A stretch of DNA of 60,324 nt from an uncultured Pelagibacteraceae bacterium (lineage in GTDB: Bacteria; Pseudomonadota; Alphaproteobacteria; Pelagibacterales; Pelagibacteraceae), in contig CACHSP010000005.1 in NCBI GenBank assembly GCA_902582605.1, forward strand, positions 1 to 60,324, read 5' to 3'. Every line of letters begins with the position of its first letter. Within the stretch, counting starts at the first letter, position 1. Shown here piece by piece: positions 1-12,263 of this stretch. The notes beneath the pieces are model-generated. The model did no database searches and was not told where the DNA came from. It saw only the letters and a list, made by a program, of their open reading frames with translations. A program made the translations under genes and the position numbers.

Positions 1-1
1 T

Positions 2-973
2 AGTCAAAGACATTCTGTTTTAAGAAATCAAATAGATAATTCGAGATATATCCCTTTAAATAATATTTCAAATAAACAAAAAAATTTTGAAATAGTAGAT
101 AGTTTTTTATCGGAATTAGCTGTTCTAGGATTTGAATATGGATATAGTTTAGTTGAACCTAATACTCTTACTATCTGGGAGGCTCAATTTGGAGATTTTG
201 CTAATGGTGCGCAAGTAGTTATAGATCAATTCATAGCTTCTGGTGAACGAAAATGGTCAAGAGCCTCGGGTTTGGTAATGTTGTTACCACATGGATATGA
301 GGGTCAAGGACCTGAGCATTCATCAGCAAGGTTAGAAAGGTTTTTACAATTATGTTCAAATGATAATATGCAAGTCATGAATTGCACAACTCCTGCAAAT
401 TATTTTCATGCTTTAAGAAGACAAATGCATAGAGATTTTAGAAAACCATTAATTATTATGACCCCTAAATCTTTATTACGTCATAAACATTGTGTTTCTA
501 ATTTGGATGATTTTAGTAAAAAAAATTCATTTCATAGAGTTTTATGGGATCATGCTATTGATCCAAAAGTAAAAGGATTTATCAAACTAAAAAAACCGAA
601 AAAAATTGAAAAAGTGATTCTTTGTTCTGGAAAAGTTTACTTTGATTTACTTGAAGCAAGGGAAAAAATAAAAAAAGACAACGTAGTGTTATATAGGATT
701 GAACAACTCTACCCTTTTCCTGCAAAAGCACTTGCTAATGAGCTCAAACCATATGCAAAAAATGCAAAATTTTATTGGTGTCAAGAAGAACCTAAAAATA
801 TGGGTGCTTGGTTTTCAGTCAGAGATTATATCCAATGGACATTAGATAATATAAAGGCTAAGAATAGTATGATTTCTTATATTGGAAGAAGTCCAGATGC
901 ATCACCTGCAACAGGATATGCCAAGAGACACGTTTCTCAACAACAAGAAATTATAAAGAAAGTTTTTGAATAA
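2..973 (+). CDS. sucA: 2-oxoglutarate dehydrogenase E1 component, C-terminal part (5' cut by window)
   Basis: This is the thiamine-diphosphate E1 subunit of the 2-oxoglutarate dehydrogenase complex, which decarboxylates 2-oxoglutarate in the TCA cycle and passes the succinyl group to the E2 lipoyl arm. Only about 323 C-terminal residues are present; the frame is open from base 2, so the Met codon at 272 is internal. The SQRHSV segment at the very start, the HGYEGQGPEHSSAR motif and MTPKSLLRHK are characteristic of the OGDH transketolase-like and C-terminal domains. It lies 6 bp before sucB, followed directly by lpd, so the three form one operon. Identification is secure; the N-terminal half lies outside the window. 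Confidence 0.95.
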   Translation, partial: SQRHSVLRNQIDNSRYIPLNNISNKQKNFEIVDSFLSELAVLGFEYGYSLVEPNTLTIWEAQFGDFANGAQVVIDQFIASGERKWSRASGLVMLLPHGYEGQGPEHSSARLERFLQLCSNDNMQVMNCTTPANYFHALRRQMHRDFRKPLIIMTPKSLLRHKHCVSNLDDFSKKNSFHRVLWDHAIDPKVKGFIKLKKPKKIEKVILCSGKVYFDLLEAREKIKKDNVVLYRIEQLYPFPAKALANELKPYAKNAKFYWCQEEPKNMGAWFSVRDYIQWTLDNIKAKNSMISYIGRSPDASPATGYAKRHVSQQQEIIKKVFE

Positions 974-979
974 ATATTA

Positions 980-2272
980 ATGAGTGAAAAGATATTAGTT
1001 CCAGTTCTTGGGGAAAGTATCACAGAGGCAACAGTCTCTAAGTGGTTAAAAAATGAAGGTGAATCCGTTGAAGCTGATGAACCACTTGTTGAACTAGAAA
1101 CTGATAAAGTAAATCTAGAAGTTCCTTCTCCGGTATCTGGTATTCTCACAAAAATAAATTCAAAGAATGGATCAGTCGTTGAAGTTGGCGCTGATTTAGG
1201 ATCAGTTTCAGAGAGTGAAAATAAATCAGAAGAAAATCAGGAGATTAAAAAGATACAACCCACTGTCAAAGTTGATAAAGATAAAGATGATTTGACAGAC
1301 GAAGATGATAAAAATGAGGTGATAGAAGTTTTCCACGATAATGTTGAAGAAGAAAAACCACTAATTCTTACGAAAGAGGTCGAACCAACAAAAGCAGAAG
1401 TTGAGACAAAAATCGATCAAACTTTATCTCCAGCTGTAAGAAAAATTGTAACTGAGAATAAAATAGACATCAGTTCAGTCAAAGGTTCAGGAAAAGATGG
1501 CAGAGTTTTAAAAGGTGATTTAATTAATTTGATGGGTGTCAATCCTCCTCCATCTGAAAGAAAAATAAAATATGGTCAAGAAGAAAGAATTAAAATGACC
1601 AGATTAAGACAAACTATTGCTAAGAGATTAAAACAAGCACAGGATAATGCAGCCTTACTCACAACATTTAATGAAGTTGATATGTCAAATGTAATGGCAA
1701 TGAGGAAAGAAAATCAAGATGATTTTCAAAATCGCTATGGTGTAAAATTGGGGTTTATGTCCTTTTTCGTAAAAGCAAGTATAGTAGCACTAAAAAATTT
1801 CCCAGCGATAAACGCTGAAATTGAAGGTGATACAATTGTTTATAAAAATTATTATAATATAAGTTTTGCAGTTGGTACTGAAAAAGGATTGGTCGTACCA
1901 GTCCTCAAAAACGCAGATGAATTGTCTTTTGCAGATATTGAAAAAAATATTAAAGAAATTTCTGAAAAAGCAAAAAATGGGAAATTGACAATTGAAGATC
2001 TTCAAGGTGGAACTTTCACCATCAGTAATGGAGGTGTTTATGGTTCAATGCTTTCAACCCCTATTCTTAATCTTCCACAATCAGGTGTCTTAGGTATGCA
2101 TAATATAGTTGATAGACCTATTGTAGTTGATGGAGAAATTAAGATCAGACCTATAATGTACTTAGCGTTGTCATACGACCATAGAATTGTTGACGGTAAA
2201 GAGTCTGTTTCCTTTCTAAAAATGATAAAAGAAAATTTAGAGGAACCAAGAAGGCTATTTTTGGATATTTAA
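980..2272 (+). CDS. sucB: Dihydrolipoyllysine succinyltransferase (E2 of 2-oxoglutarate dehydrogenase)
   Basis: This is the E2 core of the 2-oxoglutarate dehydrogenase complex, transferring succinyl from lipoyl-lysine to CoA. An N-terminal lipoyl domain (residues 1-75) carries the [12 protein letters not shown] motif with lipoyl Lys43. A charged linker rich in Glu, Asp and Lys (about 78-145) follows, then a peripheral-subunit binding domain (about 149-186, LSPAVRKIV) and the acyltransferase domain, with catalytic His401 and Asp405 in DHRIVDG. At 430 residues with one lipoyl domain it has the usual bacterial SucB length. It lies between sucA and lpd, and its stop codon abuts the lpd start, which fits co-translation. 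Confidence 0.97.
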   Translation: MSEKILVPVLGESITEATVSKWLKNEGESVEADEPLVELETDKVNLEVPSPVSGILTKINSKNGSVVEVGADLGSVSESENKSEENQEIKKIQPTVKVDKDKDDLTDEDDKNEVIEVFHDNVEEEKPLILTKEVEPTKAEVETKIDQTLSPAVRKIVTENKIDISSVKGSGKDGRVLKGDLINLMGVNPPPSERKIKYGQEERIKMTRLRQTIAKRLKQAQDNAALLTTFNEVDMSNVMAMRKENQDDFQNRYGVKLGFMSFFVKASIVALKNFPAINAEIEGDTIVYKNYYNISFAVGTEKGLVVPVLKNADELSFADIEKNIKEISEKAKNGKLTIEDLQGGTFTISNGGVYGSMLSTPILNLPQSGVLGMHNIVDRPIVVDGEIKIRPIMYLALSYDHRIVDGKESVSFLKMIKENLEEPRRLFLDI

Positions 2273-3673
2273 ATGACAGATAAATTTCAAGCAGTAGTAA
2301 TTGGTGGAGGACCTGGAGGTTATGTTTGCGCAATAAGATTGGCACAATTAGGCCTTAAAACTGCATGTATAGAATCTAGAGGTTCACTAGGTGGCACTTG
2401 TTTGAATGTTGGATGTATTCCTTCTAAAAGTTTATTAAATTTATCTGAGGAGTTTCATAAAGCACAAAGTCTATCAAATAAGGGAATTGAAATTGGTGAG
2501 GTAAAATTAAACTTGTCAAAAATGATGAAGAACAAGGACAAAGCGGTTACAATTTTGACTAAAGGAGTGGAGTTTCTTCTTAAAAAAAACAAAGTCACCT
2601 ATTTTAAAGGTACCGGAAGTTTCAAATCTAAAAATGATATTGTAATCAAAGATAACGATAATAAAGAGACAATTATACAAACTGAAAATACTATAATTGC
2701 TACTGGTTCAGTTCCAGTATCATTGCCAGGAGTTGAAATTGATGAAAAAGTAATTGTTTCATCCACTGGAGCACTTAAATTAGAACAAGTACCCAAAAAA
2801 ATGGTCGTAGTTGGTGGAGGATACATAGGTTTAGAGATGGGATCTGTATGGTCTAGACTTGGTTCAGAAGTCCATGTAGTAGAATTTCTAGATCATATCA
2901 CACCAGGTATGGATAAAGAGATTTCAAGTGAGTTTATGAAAATTCTAAAAAAACAAGGTATCAATTTTCATATGCAGCATAAAGTAGAAAAAATTAAAAA
3001 GAATAACAACAATGCAATTGTTTCAACTTTAAACGAAAATGGTACCAAAAAAAATTTTGAATGTGATGTGGTATTAATATCTGTTGGTAGAAAGCCAAAT
3101 ACAGAGGGACTAAATCTTCAAAAAATTGGAGTGGAATTAGATGAAAAAAAAAGAATAAAAACAGACAAAAATTTTAAAACTAATCAAAATAATATTTACG
3201 CGATAGGAGATGTAATAAGTGGTCCCATGTTAGCTCATAAAGCTGAAGATGAGGGAATTGCAGTTGCAGAAAATATAGCAGGGCAATCAGGTCATGTTAA
3301 CTATGATACTATTCCTGGTGTGATTTATACGAGTCCAGAAGTTGCCTCTATTGGAAAAACAGAGGAACAATTAAAAGAACTGAAAATAAATTATAAAATT
3401 GGAAAATTTTCATTTATGGCTAACTCTAGAGCAAAAGCCATTGATGACACCGATGGTTTTGTAAAAATTCTTGCTGATGAAAAAACTGATCAAGTATTGG
3501 GAGCACACTTAATAGGTCCACACGCGGGAGAATTAATTGCTGAGATTGGAATTGCGATGGAGTTTGGAGCAAGTTCAGAAGATATAGCGCGTACATGTCA
3601 TGCTCATCCTACTTTTTCAGAAGCAGTAAAAGAAGCAGCTTTATCAGTAGAGAAAAGAGCTATACACTCTTAA
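2273..3673 (+). CDS. lpd: Dihydrolipoyl dehydrogenase (E3)
   Basis: This FAD flavoprotein reoxidises the dihydrolipoyl groups of E2 with NAD+. The FAD-binding GGGPGG motif (residues 11-16), redox disulfide Cys43/Cys48 in GGTCLNVGCIPSK, the NAD-binding GGGYIGLE motif, the second FAD motif YAIGDV and the C-terminal His445/Glu450 pair (HAHPTFSEA) are all visible. The 466-residue length is normal. It starts immediately after sucB, so it is probably the dedicated E3 of this complex, although it could also serve other 2-oxoacid dehydrogenases or the glycine cleavage system. All catalytic residues are present. Confidence 0.97.
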   Translation: MTDKFQAVVIGGGPGGYVCAIRLAQLGLKTACIESRGSLGGTCLNVGCIPSKSLLNLSEEFHKAQSLSNKGIEIGEVKLNLSKMMKNKDKAVTILTKGVEFLLKKNKVTYFKGTGSFKSKNDIVIKDNDNKETIIQTENTIIATGSVPVSLPGVEIDEKVIVSSTGALKLEQVPKKMVVVGGGYIGLEMGSVWSRLGSEVHVVEFLDHITPGMDKEISSEFMKILKKQGINFHMQHKVEKIKKNNNNAIVSTLNENGTKKNFECDVVLISVGRKPNTEGLNLQKIGVELDEKKRIKTDKNFKTNQNNIYAIGDVISGPMLAHKAEDEGIAVAENIAGQSGHVNYDTIPGVIYTSPEVASIGKTEEQLKELKINYKIGKFSFMANSRAKAIDDTDGFVKILADEKTDQVLGAHLIGPHAGELIAEIGIAMEFGASSEDIARTCHAHPTFSEAVKEAALSVEKRAIHS

Positions 3674-3698
3674 TTGGTAAATTTTTGGTAAAAAAATA

Positions 3699-5366
3699 AT
3701 GAAAAAAGCTAGGGTAGGTATAATTGTTGATAACCTAAACTCATCGAAACAAATTTTTGACTTTATTACGGCGTCACAAAAATCAAATAATTATGAAGTA
3801 AGCCATATTATAATTCAAAAAGTTAGTTCAAAAAAAAATCAAAATTTTTTAGAAAAATCATCAGAGTATATAAAAAGAAGAGGTTTTAAAAAATTTGTAT
3901 CTGCTGCCGGATTTAAAATCTTGACCATATTAGAGTCAATGATTTTAAAGAGATTTAAAGTTTTTTCAGATTTCTTTGATGAGTATTCTCTTAAAGAATT
4001 TAATATTGAATCAATTGAAGTTGAACCAGAAATATCAGAAAATGGTCTTTTTTATACTTATACTGAAATTGATTTACAAAAAATTAGATCACTAAATTTA
4101 AATCTTTTAATACGTGGTGGATCTGGAATTTTAAAAGGAGAAATTTTAGAACTTTGCAAAAATGGCATAATTTCATTTCATCATGGTGATAATGATTTTT
4201 ATCGTGGTGGACCGCCAGGATTTTGGGAAATAATCAATAAAGAAACAAGAACCGGATTTATAATACAAAGACTTGGAAATGAGCTTGATAATGGTGAAGT
4301 ATTATTTAAAGGTTATTTTACTACTCATTGGATTTATACAATAAATTTAATTAATCTCTTGGAAAAATCTAATATTTTTCTTCATCACATAGTGGATGAA
4401 ATAACATCACATAACCCTAAGGAAAGACTTAAATTTAAGAAAAAAACTACAGGGAAAATTTATTCAATACCTTCACTTTATATTTTATTATCCTATTTAT
4501 TTTCTACTTTAAAAAAAATTTTAATTAAGATTTTAAATAAAAATTTATTAAATAATTACAAATGGAATATTGCCTATAAATTTACGAATGAATGGCAGGG
4601 TGTAAACCTTACCCAAACAAAAATAATACCTAATCCTCCAAGCAGATACCTTGCGGACCCTTTTATTATCAAAAAAGGAGATAATCACTATTGTTTTGTT
4701 GAGGATTATAATTGTAAGACTAATAAGGGTTGTATTTCTGTTTACGAAATTAATAATGATTCATTCAAAGAACTGGGGGTAGTGCTAGAAGAAAATTTTC
4801 ATCTTTCTTATCCATTTTTATTTCATCACGAAAAAGAATTGTATATGTGTCCAGAAACACACGAGGCCAAAGATATAAGATTGTATAAATGTGTCGATTT
4901 TCCTCTAAAGTGGAAATTTGCTAAAACTCTAATAAAAAATGTTTCAGCAGTAGATACTAATATTTTTTATAAAGATAAAAAATGGTGGTTGCTTACTACT
5001 TTATCAAATAGTTCTTTATTAGATCATAGCTCTCAATTACACGTTTTTAGCTGTGAAAATATTCTTTCTGATGATTGGAAGCCTCATAAAAAAAATCCAG
5101 TAATATTTGATCCTTTTTTTGCAAGAAATGCTGGATTAATAATTGAAGATAATAATTTTTATAGAGTTTATCAAAAACCGGGTTTCAATAGATATGGCGA
5201 ATCACTGGGGGTAGCAAAAATTGAAGAATTAAATGAAGATAATTATAAAGAACAGAGTAAATTTGAAGTTTCACCTAATTTTTTAAAAGATATTGAAGGC
5301 ACGCATACATACAATTTTTCTAATGGTCTTTTAGTTTTAGACTTTTTAAAAACTTCAAAAAAATAA
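3699..5366 (+). CDS. Formyltransferase-like domain fused to a GH43/GINT1-like beta-propeller
   Basis: I cannot assign a reaction. Residues 1 to about 235 resemble the methionyl-tRNA/sugar formyltransferase N-terminal fold: the segment from IISFHHGDN through YRGGPP and ELDNGEVL (about 157-202) matches the INVHPSLLP, YRGPAP and LDTGDIL region of that family. The catalytic Asn of the N-x-H motif is Ser159; His161 and Asp197 are kept. A basic, hydrophobic linker (about 255-290) follows. Residues 316-545 form repeats with ADPF, SYPF, DPFFARNAG and EGTHTY, resembling the five-bladed propeller domain of glucosamine inositolphosphorylceramide transferase-type proteins. The gene sits 25 bp after lpd and 41 bp before priA. 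A role in glycan or glycolipid modification is an inference from the domain types. Confidence 0.6.
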   Translation: MKKARVGIIVDNLNSSKQIFDFITASQKSNNYEVSHIIIQKVSSKKNQNFLEKSSEYIKRRGFKKFVSAAGFKILTILESMILKRFKVFSDFFDEYSLKEFNIESIEVEPEISENGLFYTYTEIDLQKIRSLNLNLLIRGGSGILKGEILELCKNGIISFHHGDNDFYRGGPPGFWEIINKETRTGFIIQRLGNELDNGEVLFKGYFTTHWIYTINLINLLEKSNIFLHHIVDEITSHNPKERLKFKKKTTGKIYSIPSLYILLSYLFSTLKKILIKILNKNLLNNYKWNIAYKFTNEWQGVNLTQTKIIPNPPSRYLADPFIIKKGDNHYCFVEDYNCKTNKGCISVYEINNDSFKELGVVLEENFHLSYPFLFHHEKELYMCPETHEAKDIRLYKCVDFPLKWKFAKTLIKNVSAVDTNIFYKDKKWWLLTTLSNSSLLDHSSQLHVFSCENILSDDWKPHKKNPVIFDPFFARNAGLIIEDNNFYRVYQKPGFNRYGESLGVAKIEELNEDNYKEQSKFEVSPNFLKDIEGTHTYNFSNGLLVLDFLKTSKK

Positions 5367-5407
5367 AACTAAATAATAAATATTTATAAGTTGTTATATA
5401 ATAAACT

Positions 5408-7363
5408 ATGCAATTTCCGATTCTTTTGCCTAATATTTTTGATTATCCTTTTACATATGAAAGTAACTTAAATTTAAGTGTAGGAGATTTTGTAGAGGTA
5501 CCATTTGGTACTTCAAAAAAGATTGGCGTTGTATGGAATGAATTTGAAAAAAAAAACGAAAAAAATTTTAAGATAAAAAGAATAATTAAGAAATTAGACA
5601 TTCCAAAACTAAATATAAAAACTTTAAATTTCTTAAACTGGTTTTCAGAATACAATCTTATATCTAAGGGTATGGCTTTAAAAATGACTTTGTTAAGTGG
5701 TAAACCTATTGGGAAATTTGAAGATAAATTTTATAAATTATATCAAATTGAAAAAAAAAAAAATTTATATCGGCTAACAAAGGATCAGAAAGTCTCTCTA
5801 AATGAAATAAATAATTCAAATCAAAATTTTAATGTTCATGTGTTGCAAGGTACTACTGGATCTGGAAAAACAATAGTTTATTTTGAAGCGTTAAAAGTTA
5901 TTTTAAAAAAAGGTTATCAAGGTTTAATTATGTTACCAGAGATTGGTTTAACCAACCAATTTGAAAAAAAATTTTTAGAATTTTTTGGTATAGAGCCGGC
6001 AATCTGGCATTCTGGTATTTCAAAAAAAAATAAAGAAATAATTTGGAGCGGCATAGTAACAGGAAAAATAAAAGTCGTTATTGGTGCTAGATCTGCACTT
6101 TTTTTACCATTTAAAAAATTAGGATTAATAATCGTTGATGAGGAACACGATCAATCATACAAACAAGATGAAGGTGTAATTTATAATGCACGTGATATGG
6201 CAATTTCAAGGGCATCTTTTGAGAATATACCTGTAAATTTAATAACAGCTGTTCCATCAGTTGAGACTTTTCAGAATATAAAAAAAAAAAAATATAAATT
6301 ATCAAAGCTAGAAAATAGATATCAAAACGCATCTCTACCTAACTATGAAATAATAGATTTAAATAATGCTAAGATGGAAAAACAATCTTGGATATCAAAT
6401 GAAATCATTGAAAAAGTAAATATTCATTTAAAAAAAAAAGATCAAATTTTATTTTTTTTAAATAGAAGAGGATTTTCACCTAATGTGCTATGTAAAAAAT
6501 GTTATGATACATTTTCATGTCCAAATTGTTCTATAAATTTAGTTTACCATAAGATAAAGGGAAATTTATTATGTCATTATTGTGGATACAAAACCTATTT
6601 AGAAAGAAATTGTAAAAAAGATGGAAAATGTGATTTTATATTTAGTGGTCCAGGTGTAGAGAGAATTTCTGAGGAAGTAAAAAAAAAATTCCCTAACAAA
6701 ATAGTAGAAATTTTTTCTAGTGATACTATGAATAAAAAAAGTTCAAAAGATAAGTTAGAAAAAATCACAAATAATGAAATTGAAATTTTAGTTGGCACTC
6801 AATTGATTTCAAAGGGGTTTCATTTTCCAAATTTAAATTGCATTGTAGTAATAGATATTGATTTATCATCTAATGGTCATGATTTAAGAAGTGCAGAAAA
6901 AAATTTACAACTCTATCACCAATTGTCGGGCAGAGCGGGTAGAACTGGAAAATCAGCCACAATCTATTTTCAATCTTATAATATAAATAACAATATGATT
7001 TCGGATATTACTAATAAAAATCCTGAAAATTTTCTGGAAAAGGAAATTAGAATTAGAAAAATAAATAATCTTCCTCCATTTCAAAGATTTATTTCTTTAA
7101 TTTTGACTGGTGATAATGAAAATAAATTAGAAAAAGAGGCCTTAGGATTTAAATTATTTTTAGAAAATAAGATTAGTGGAAAAATATTAGGTCCAGTGAA
7201 TGCACCAATATTTAGATTGAAGAGAAAATATCGTGTTAGGCTTTTAATAAGAGGGCTTAAAACATTAAAGTTACAGAATTCATTAGCAAAGTTAATACCA
7301 AAATATAAATTTACCTCAGGAATAAAACTTTCAGTTGATGTTGATCCAATAAGCTTCAATTAA
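5408..7363 (+). CDS. priA: Primosomal protein N' (replication restart helicase PriA)
   Basis: PriA reloads the replicative helicase at collapsed forks. The N-terminal DNA-binding region is followed by a superfamily 2 helicase core with Walker A GTTGSGKT (148-155) and DEEH box (244-247). Zinc-binding cysteines are C362, C365, C371, C374, C389 and C392, with a last pair at C402/C408. The C-terminal helicase motifs (VGTQLISKGFHFP, QLSGRAGR) are present. At 651 residues it is short compared with about 730 in E. coli. The last Cys pair has five residues between instead of two, motif III reads AVPS rather than ATPS, and GPGVER replaces the usual GxGTER. It starts 41 bp after the fusion gene and precedes the ATP synthase operon. 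Confidence 0.93.
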   Translation: MQFPILLPNIFDYPFTYESNLNLSVGDFVEVPFGTSKKIGVVWNEFEKKNEKNFKIKRIIKKLDIPKLNIKTLNFLNWFSEYNLISKGMALKMTLLSGKPIGKFEDKFYKLYQIEKKKNLYRLTKDQKVSLNEINNSNQNFNVHVLQGTTGSGKTIVYFEALKVILKKGYQGLIMLPEIGLTNQFEKKFLEFFGIEPAIWHSGISKKNKEIIWSGIVTGKIKVVIGARSALFLPFKKLGLIIVDEEHDQSYKQDEGVIYNARDMAISRASFENIPVNLITAVPSVETFQNIKKKKYKLSKLENRYQNASLPNYEIIDLNNAKMEKQSWISNEIIEKVNIHLKKKDQILFFLNRRGFSPNVLCKKCYDTFSCPNCSINLVYHKIKGNLLCHYCGYKTYLERNCKKDGKCDFIFSGPGVERISEEVKKKFPNKIVEIFSSDTMNKKSSKDKLEKITNNEIEILVGTQLISKGFHFPNLNCIVVIDIDLSSNGHDLRSAEKNLQLYHQLSGRAGRTGKSATIYFQSYNINNNMISDITNKNPENFLEKEIRIRKINNLPPFQRFISLILTGDNENKLEKEALGFKLFLENKISGKILGPVNAPIFRLKRKYRVRLLIRGLKTLKLQNSLAKLIPKYKFTSGIKLSVDVDPISFN

Positions 7364-7403
7364 TCCAAAAAAAATGCTTTTTTTGACAAACGTGTTACTT
7401 GAA

Positions 7404-7415
7404 GACCAGTTGGTC
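7404..7415. repeat. Short inverted repeat upstream of the atp operon
   Basis: GACCA and TGGTC arms are separated by GT in the 109-bp gap between priA and atpH. The gap also holds a perfect TTGACA hexamer (7383-7388), but no convincing -10 hexamer at 16-18 bp. The palindrome could be an operator or part of the atp promoter region, or it could be chance. No protein partner is suggested by the sequence. Confidence 0.3.
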
Positions 7416-7472
7416 ATATGTTAATTAAATCGAGAATTATTAATAAATCTTCAATATTTAATAGGTATAAAT

Positions 7473-8030
7473 TTGAGTAAAAATAAAGAATTTTCAAGCA
7501 CTTCAGCTAGTAGATATTCTTTAGCTTTATACGAGCTTGCCGAAGAGGCAAATTTACTTCCACAAATCGAGGAAAATTCTTTGGCATATTTACATTTAAT
7601 TGATCAAAGCAGAGAATTTGATAGTTTTTTAAAAGACCCCACTTTAAGTCAAAATATTCTAACAGATATTAATAATAGGATTTCTAATAACTTTAAATTA
7701 GAAAATTTATTTAAAAATTTTTTAAATTTTTTAATTTTAAAAAGAAGATATTTTTATACTGAAAAAATTCTAAAAAATTTTATTGAAATATGTTCAGAGA
7801 AAAGAGGTGAGTTGAAAGCTGAAATTAAATCTGCAAAATCCTTAACTCAAGATGAGATTAAAAAAATTACAGATGAGTTATCTAACAATTTTAAATCAAA
7901 GATTAAATTGAATTATAAACAAGATGAAAGTTTAATTGGAGGTTTGATTGTGCAAGTTGGAAGTACTATGATTGATACTTCTATAAAAAGTAAATTACAA
8001 CAAATTGAAAATAGAATGATAGAGGCATAA
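7473..8030 (+). CDS. atpH: F1F0 ATP synthase delta subunit
   Basis: The delta subunit (OSCP homologue) joins the F1 head to the peripheral stalk of ATP synthase. The 185-residue protein has the family pattern: an N-terminal helical bundle beginning [13 protein letters not shown] and the C-terminal signature [26 protein letters not shown]. The start is a TTG codon; the homology to the family N-terminus begins within about 13 residues of it, and no ATG lies nearby in frame. It heads atpHAGDC; the F0 genes are not in this window, which is usual in Alphaproteobacteria, where F0 and F1 operons are separate. Confidence 0.93.
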   Translation: MSKNKEFSSTSASRYSLALYELAEEANLLPQIEENSLAYLHLIDQSREFDSFLKDPTLSQNILTDINNRISNNFKLENLFKNFLNFLILKRRYFYTEKILKNFIEICSEKRGELKAEIKSAKSLTQDEIKKITDELSNNFKSKIKLNYKQDESLIGGLIVQVGSTMIDTSIKSKLQQIENRMIEA

Positions 8031-8031
8031 T

Positions 8032-9567
8032 ATGGATATAAATCCCTCAGAAGTTACAAAGATATTAAAAGAACAAATCAAAAATTTTGGTGAAAAGGCT
8101 GAAATTTCTGAGGTTGGTCAAGTTTTGTCAGTTGGAGATGGTATAGCAAGAATTTATGGCTTAGACAATGTCCAGGCTGGTGAAATGGTAGAATTTTCTG
8201 ACGGTTCAAAAGGTATGGCTTTAAATTTAGAAAGTGAAAATGTAGGTGTTGTAATTTTTGGAGATGATCGAAATATTAAAGAGGGAGATGTAGTAAAAAG
8301 AACGGGAAGTATTGTTGATACTCCTGTCGGAAAAGAATTATTAGGAAGAGTCGTTGATGGATTGGGAAATCCAATTGATGGAAAAGGACCATTAGATAAA
8401 AGTGTTAAAAAAAGTAGAGTTGAAGTTAAGGCTCCTGGTATTATTCCAAGACAGTCTGTAAGTGAACCAATGCAAACAGGTTTAAAATCAATTGATAGTC
8501 TAGTTCCAATTGGAAGAGGTCAACGAGAATTAATTATTGGAGATCGTCAAACTGGCAAAACTGCAGTCGCAGTTGACACAATCATCAACCAAAAAAAGAT
8601 TAATGAGTCTGGAGATGAAAAACAAAAACTTTATTGTATTTATGTTGCGGTTGGTCAAAAAAGATCAACTGTAAGACAAATTCAAAAAACTTTAGAAGAA
8701 GCTGGTGCAATGGAATATACAACTATAGTAGCAGCAACAGCATCAGACTCAGCTCCACTTCAATTTTTGGCTCCTTACACGGGGTGTGCAATGGGAGAAT
8801 ATTTTAGAGACAATGGCATGCATGCTCTAATTATTTATGATGATTTATCAAAGCAAGCAGTTGCCTACCGACAAATGTCACTAATCTTAAGAAGACCACC
8901 AGGCAGAGAAGCATACCCAGGTGATGTATTTTATCTTCATAGTAGATTACTGGAAAGAGCTGCTAAATTAAGTGATGAACATGGTGGAGGTTCATTGACA
9001 GCTCTTCCGATCATTGAAACCCAAGGTGGAGACGTTTCTGCTTACATTCCAACTAACGTAATTTCAATTACTGACGGACAAATTTTTTTAGAAACTGAAT
9101 TATTTAACCAAGGTATAAGACCAGCAATTAATGTTGGACTCTCTGTATCTAGGGTTGGATCAGCAGCGCAAACAAAAGCTATGAAAAAAGTATCAGGATC
9201 AATGAAGCTCGAATTGGCACAATATAGAGAAATGGCAGCTTTTGCTCAATTTGGATCTGATTTAGATTCCTCAACTCAACAGCTTTTAAATAGAGGATCT
9301 AAATTAACTGAGTTATTAAAACAAAAACAATATTCACCAATGACTGTTGCTGAACAGGTGATATCTGTATTTTGTGGAGTAAAAGGATATTTAGATGATA
9401 TTGATTTAAAAGATATTGCTGACTTTGAGAATAGAATTATTGAACGATGTAAATCTGATAAACCAGAGTTAATACAATCTATTTTAAGTTCTGGTAAGTT
9501 AGAGGAAGAAACTGAAAAAACTTTAATTGAAGTAATTACCAATCTAAAGAAAAACTTTAAATCTTAA
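8032..9567 (+). CDS. atpA: F1F0 ATP synthase alpha subunit
   Basis: The alpha subunit forms the non-catalytic nucleotide sites of the F1 hexamer. Walker A is GDRQTGKT (170-177); the P-loop region, the [16 protein letters not shown] segment and the [10 protein letters not shown] arginine-finger signature are intact. The 511-residue length is standard. It begins 1 bp after the atpH stop and is followed 7 bp later by atpG. The gene is highly conserved and shows no anomalies. Confidence 0.99.
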   Translation: MDINPSEVTKILKEQIKNFGEKAEISEVGQVLSVGDGIARIYGLDNVQAGEMVEFSDGSKGMALNLESENVGVVIFGDDRNIKEGDVVKRTGSIVDTPVGKELLGRVVDGLGNPIDGKGPLDKSVKKSRVEVKAPGIIPRQSVSEPMQTGLKSIDSLVPIGRGQRELIIGDRQTGKTAVAVDTIINQKKINESGDEKQKLYCIYVAVGQKRSTVRQIQKTLEEAGAMEYTTIVAATASDSAPLQFLAPYTGCAMGEYFRDNGMHALIIYDDLSKQAVAYRQMSLILRRPPGREAYPGDVFYLHSRLLERAAKLSDEHGGGSLTALPIIETQGGDVSAYIPTNVISITDGQIFLETELFNQGIRPAINVGLSVSRVGSAAQTKAMKKVSGSMKLELAQYREMAAFAQFGSDLDSSTQQLLNRGSKLTELLKQKQYSPMTVAEQVISVFCGVKGYLDDIDLKDIADFENRIIERCKSDKPELIQSILSSGKLEEETEKTLIEVITNLKKNFKS

Positions 9568-9574
9568 TTAATTT

Positions 9575-11870
<2,296 letters not shown>

Positions 11871-11871
<1 letters not shown>

Positions 11872-12263
11872 TGAGTGATGAATTTAAAATAGAAATAGTT
11901 AATCCAGAGAAATCCTTCTTATCAAAAGATGATGTTAATGAGGTAGTTGTCCCTGCATTTGAAGGAGAAATGGGGATACTAAAAGATCATATTTCTATAA
12001 TTTCATTTTTAAAACCAGGTATTATTACCATTCGAGCAAAATCTGGGGAAGAAAAGTATTATGTTGAGGATGGAATTATCGAATTTAAAAATAATACTTT
12101 ATCCATTTTAACTAGCTACATCCTTAATTTAAAAGACATTGAGAAAAATAAGTTACAGGAATTATTAAAAAATGCAGAGGAAGAATCTAATAAACCAGAA
12201 ATTAGTGATCAATTGAAATATTTGGCTGATCAAAAAGTTGAAACTTTAAAATCAATCAATTAA
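11871..12263 (+). CDS. atpC: F1F0 ATP synthase epsilon subunit
   Basis: The epsilon subunit binds gamma and regulates rotation and ATP hydrolysis. Residues 1-85 form the beta-sandwich domain (IEIVNPEKSF, VVVPAFEGEMGILKDH), followed by a C-terminal helical tail. At 130 residues it is typical. It closes the atpHAGDC operon, and its last 8 bp overlap the end of the convergent rppH gene, so there is no room for a conventional terminator between them. Confidence 0.96.
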
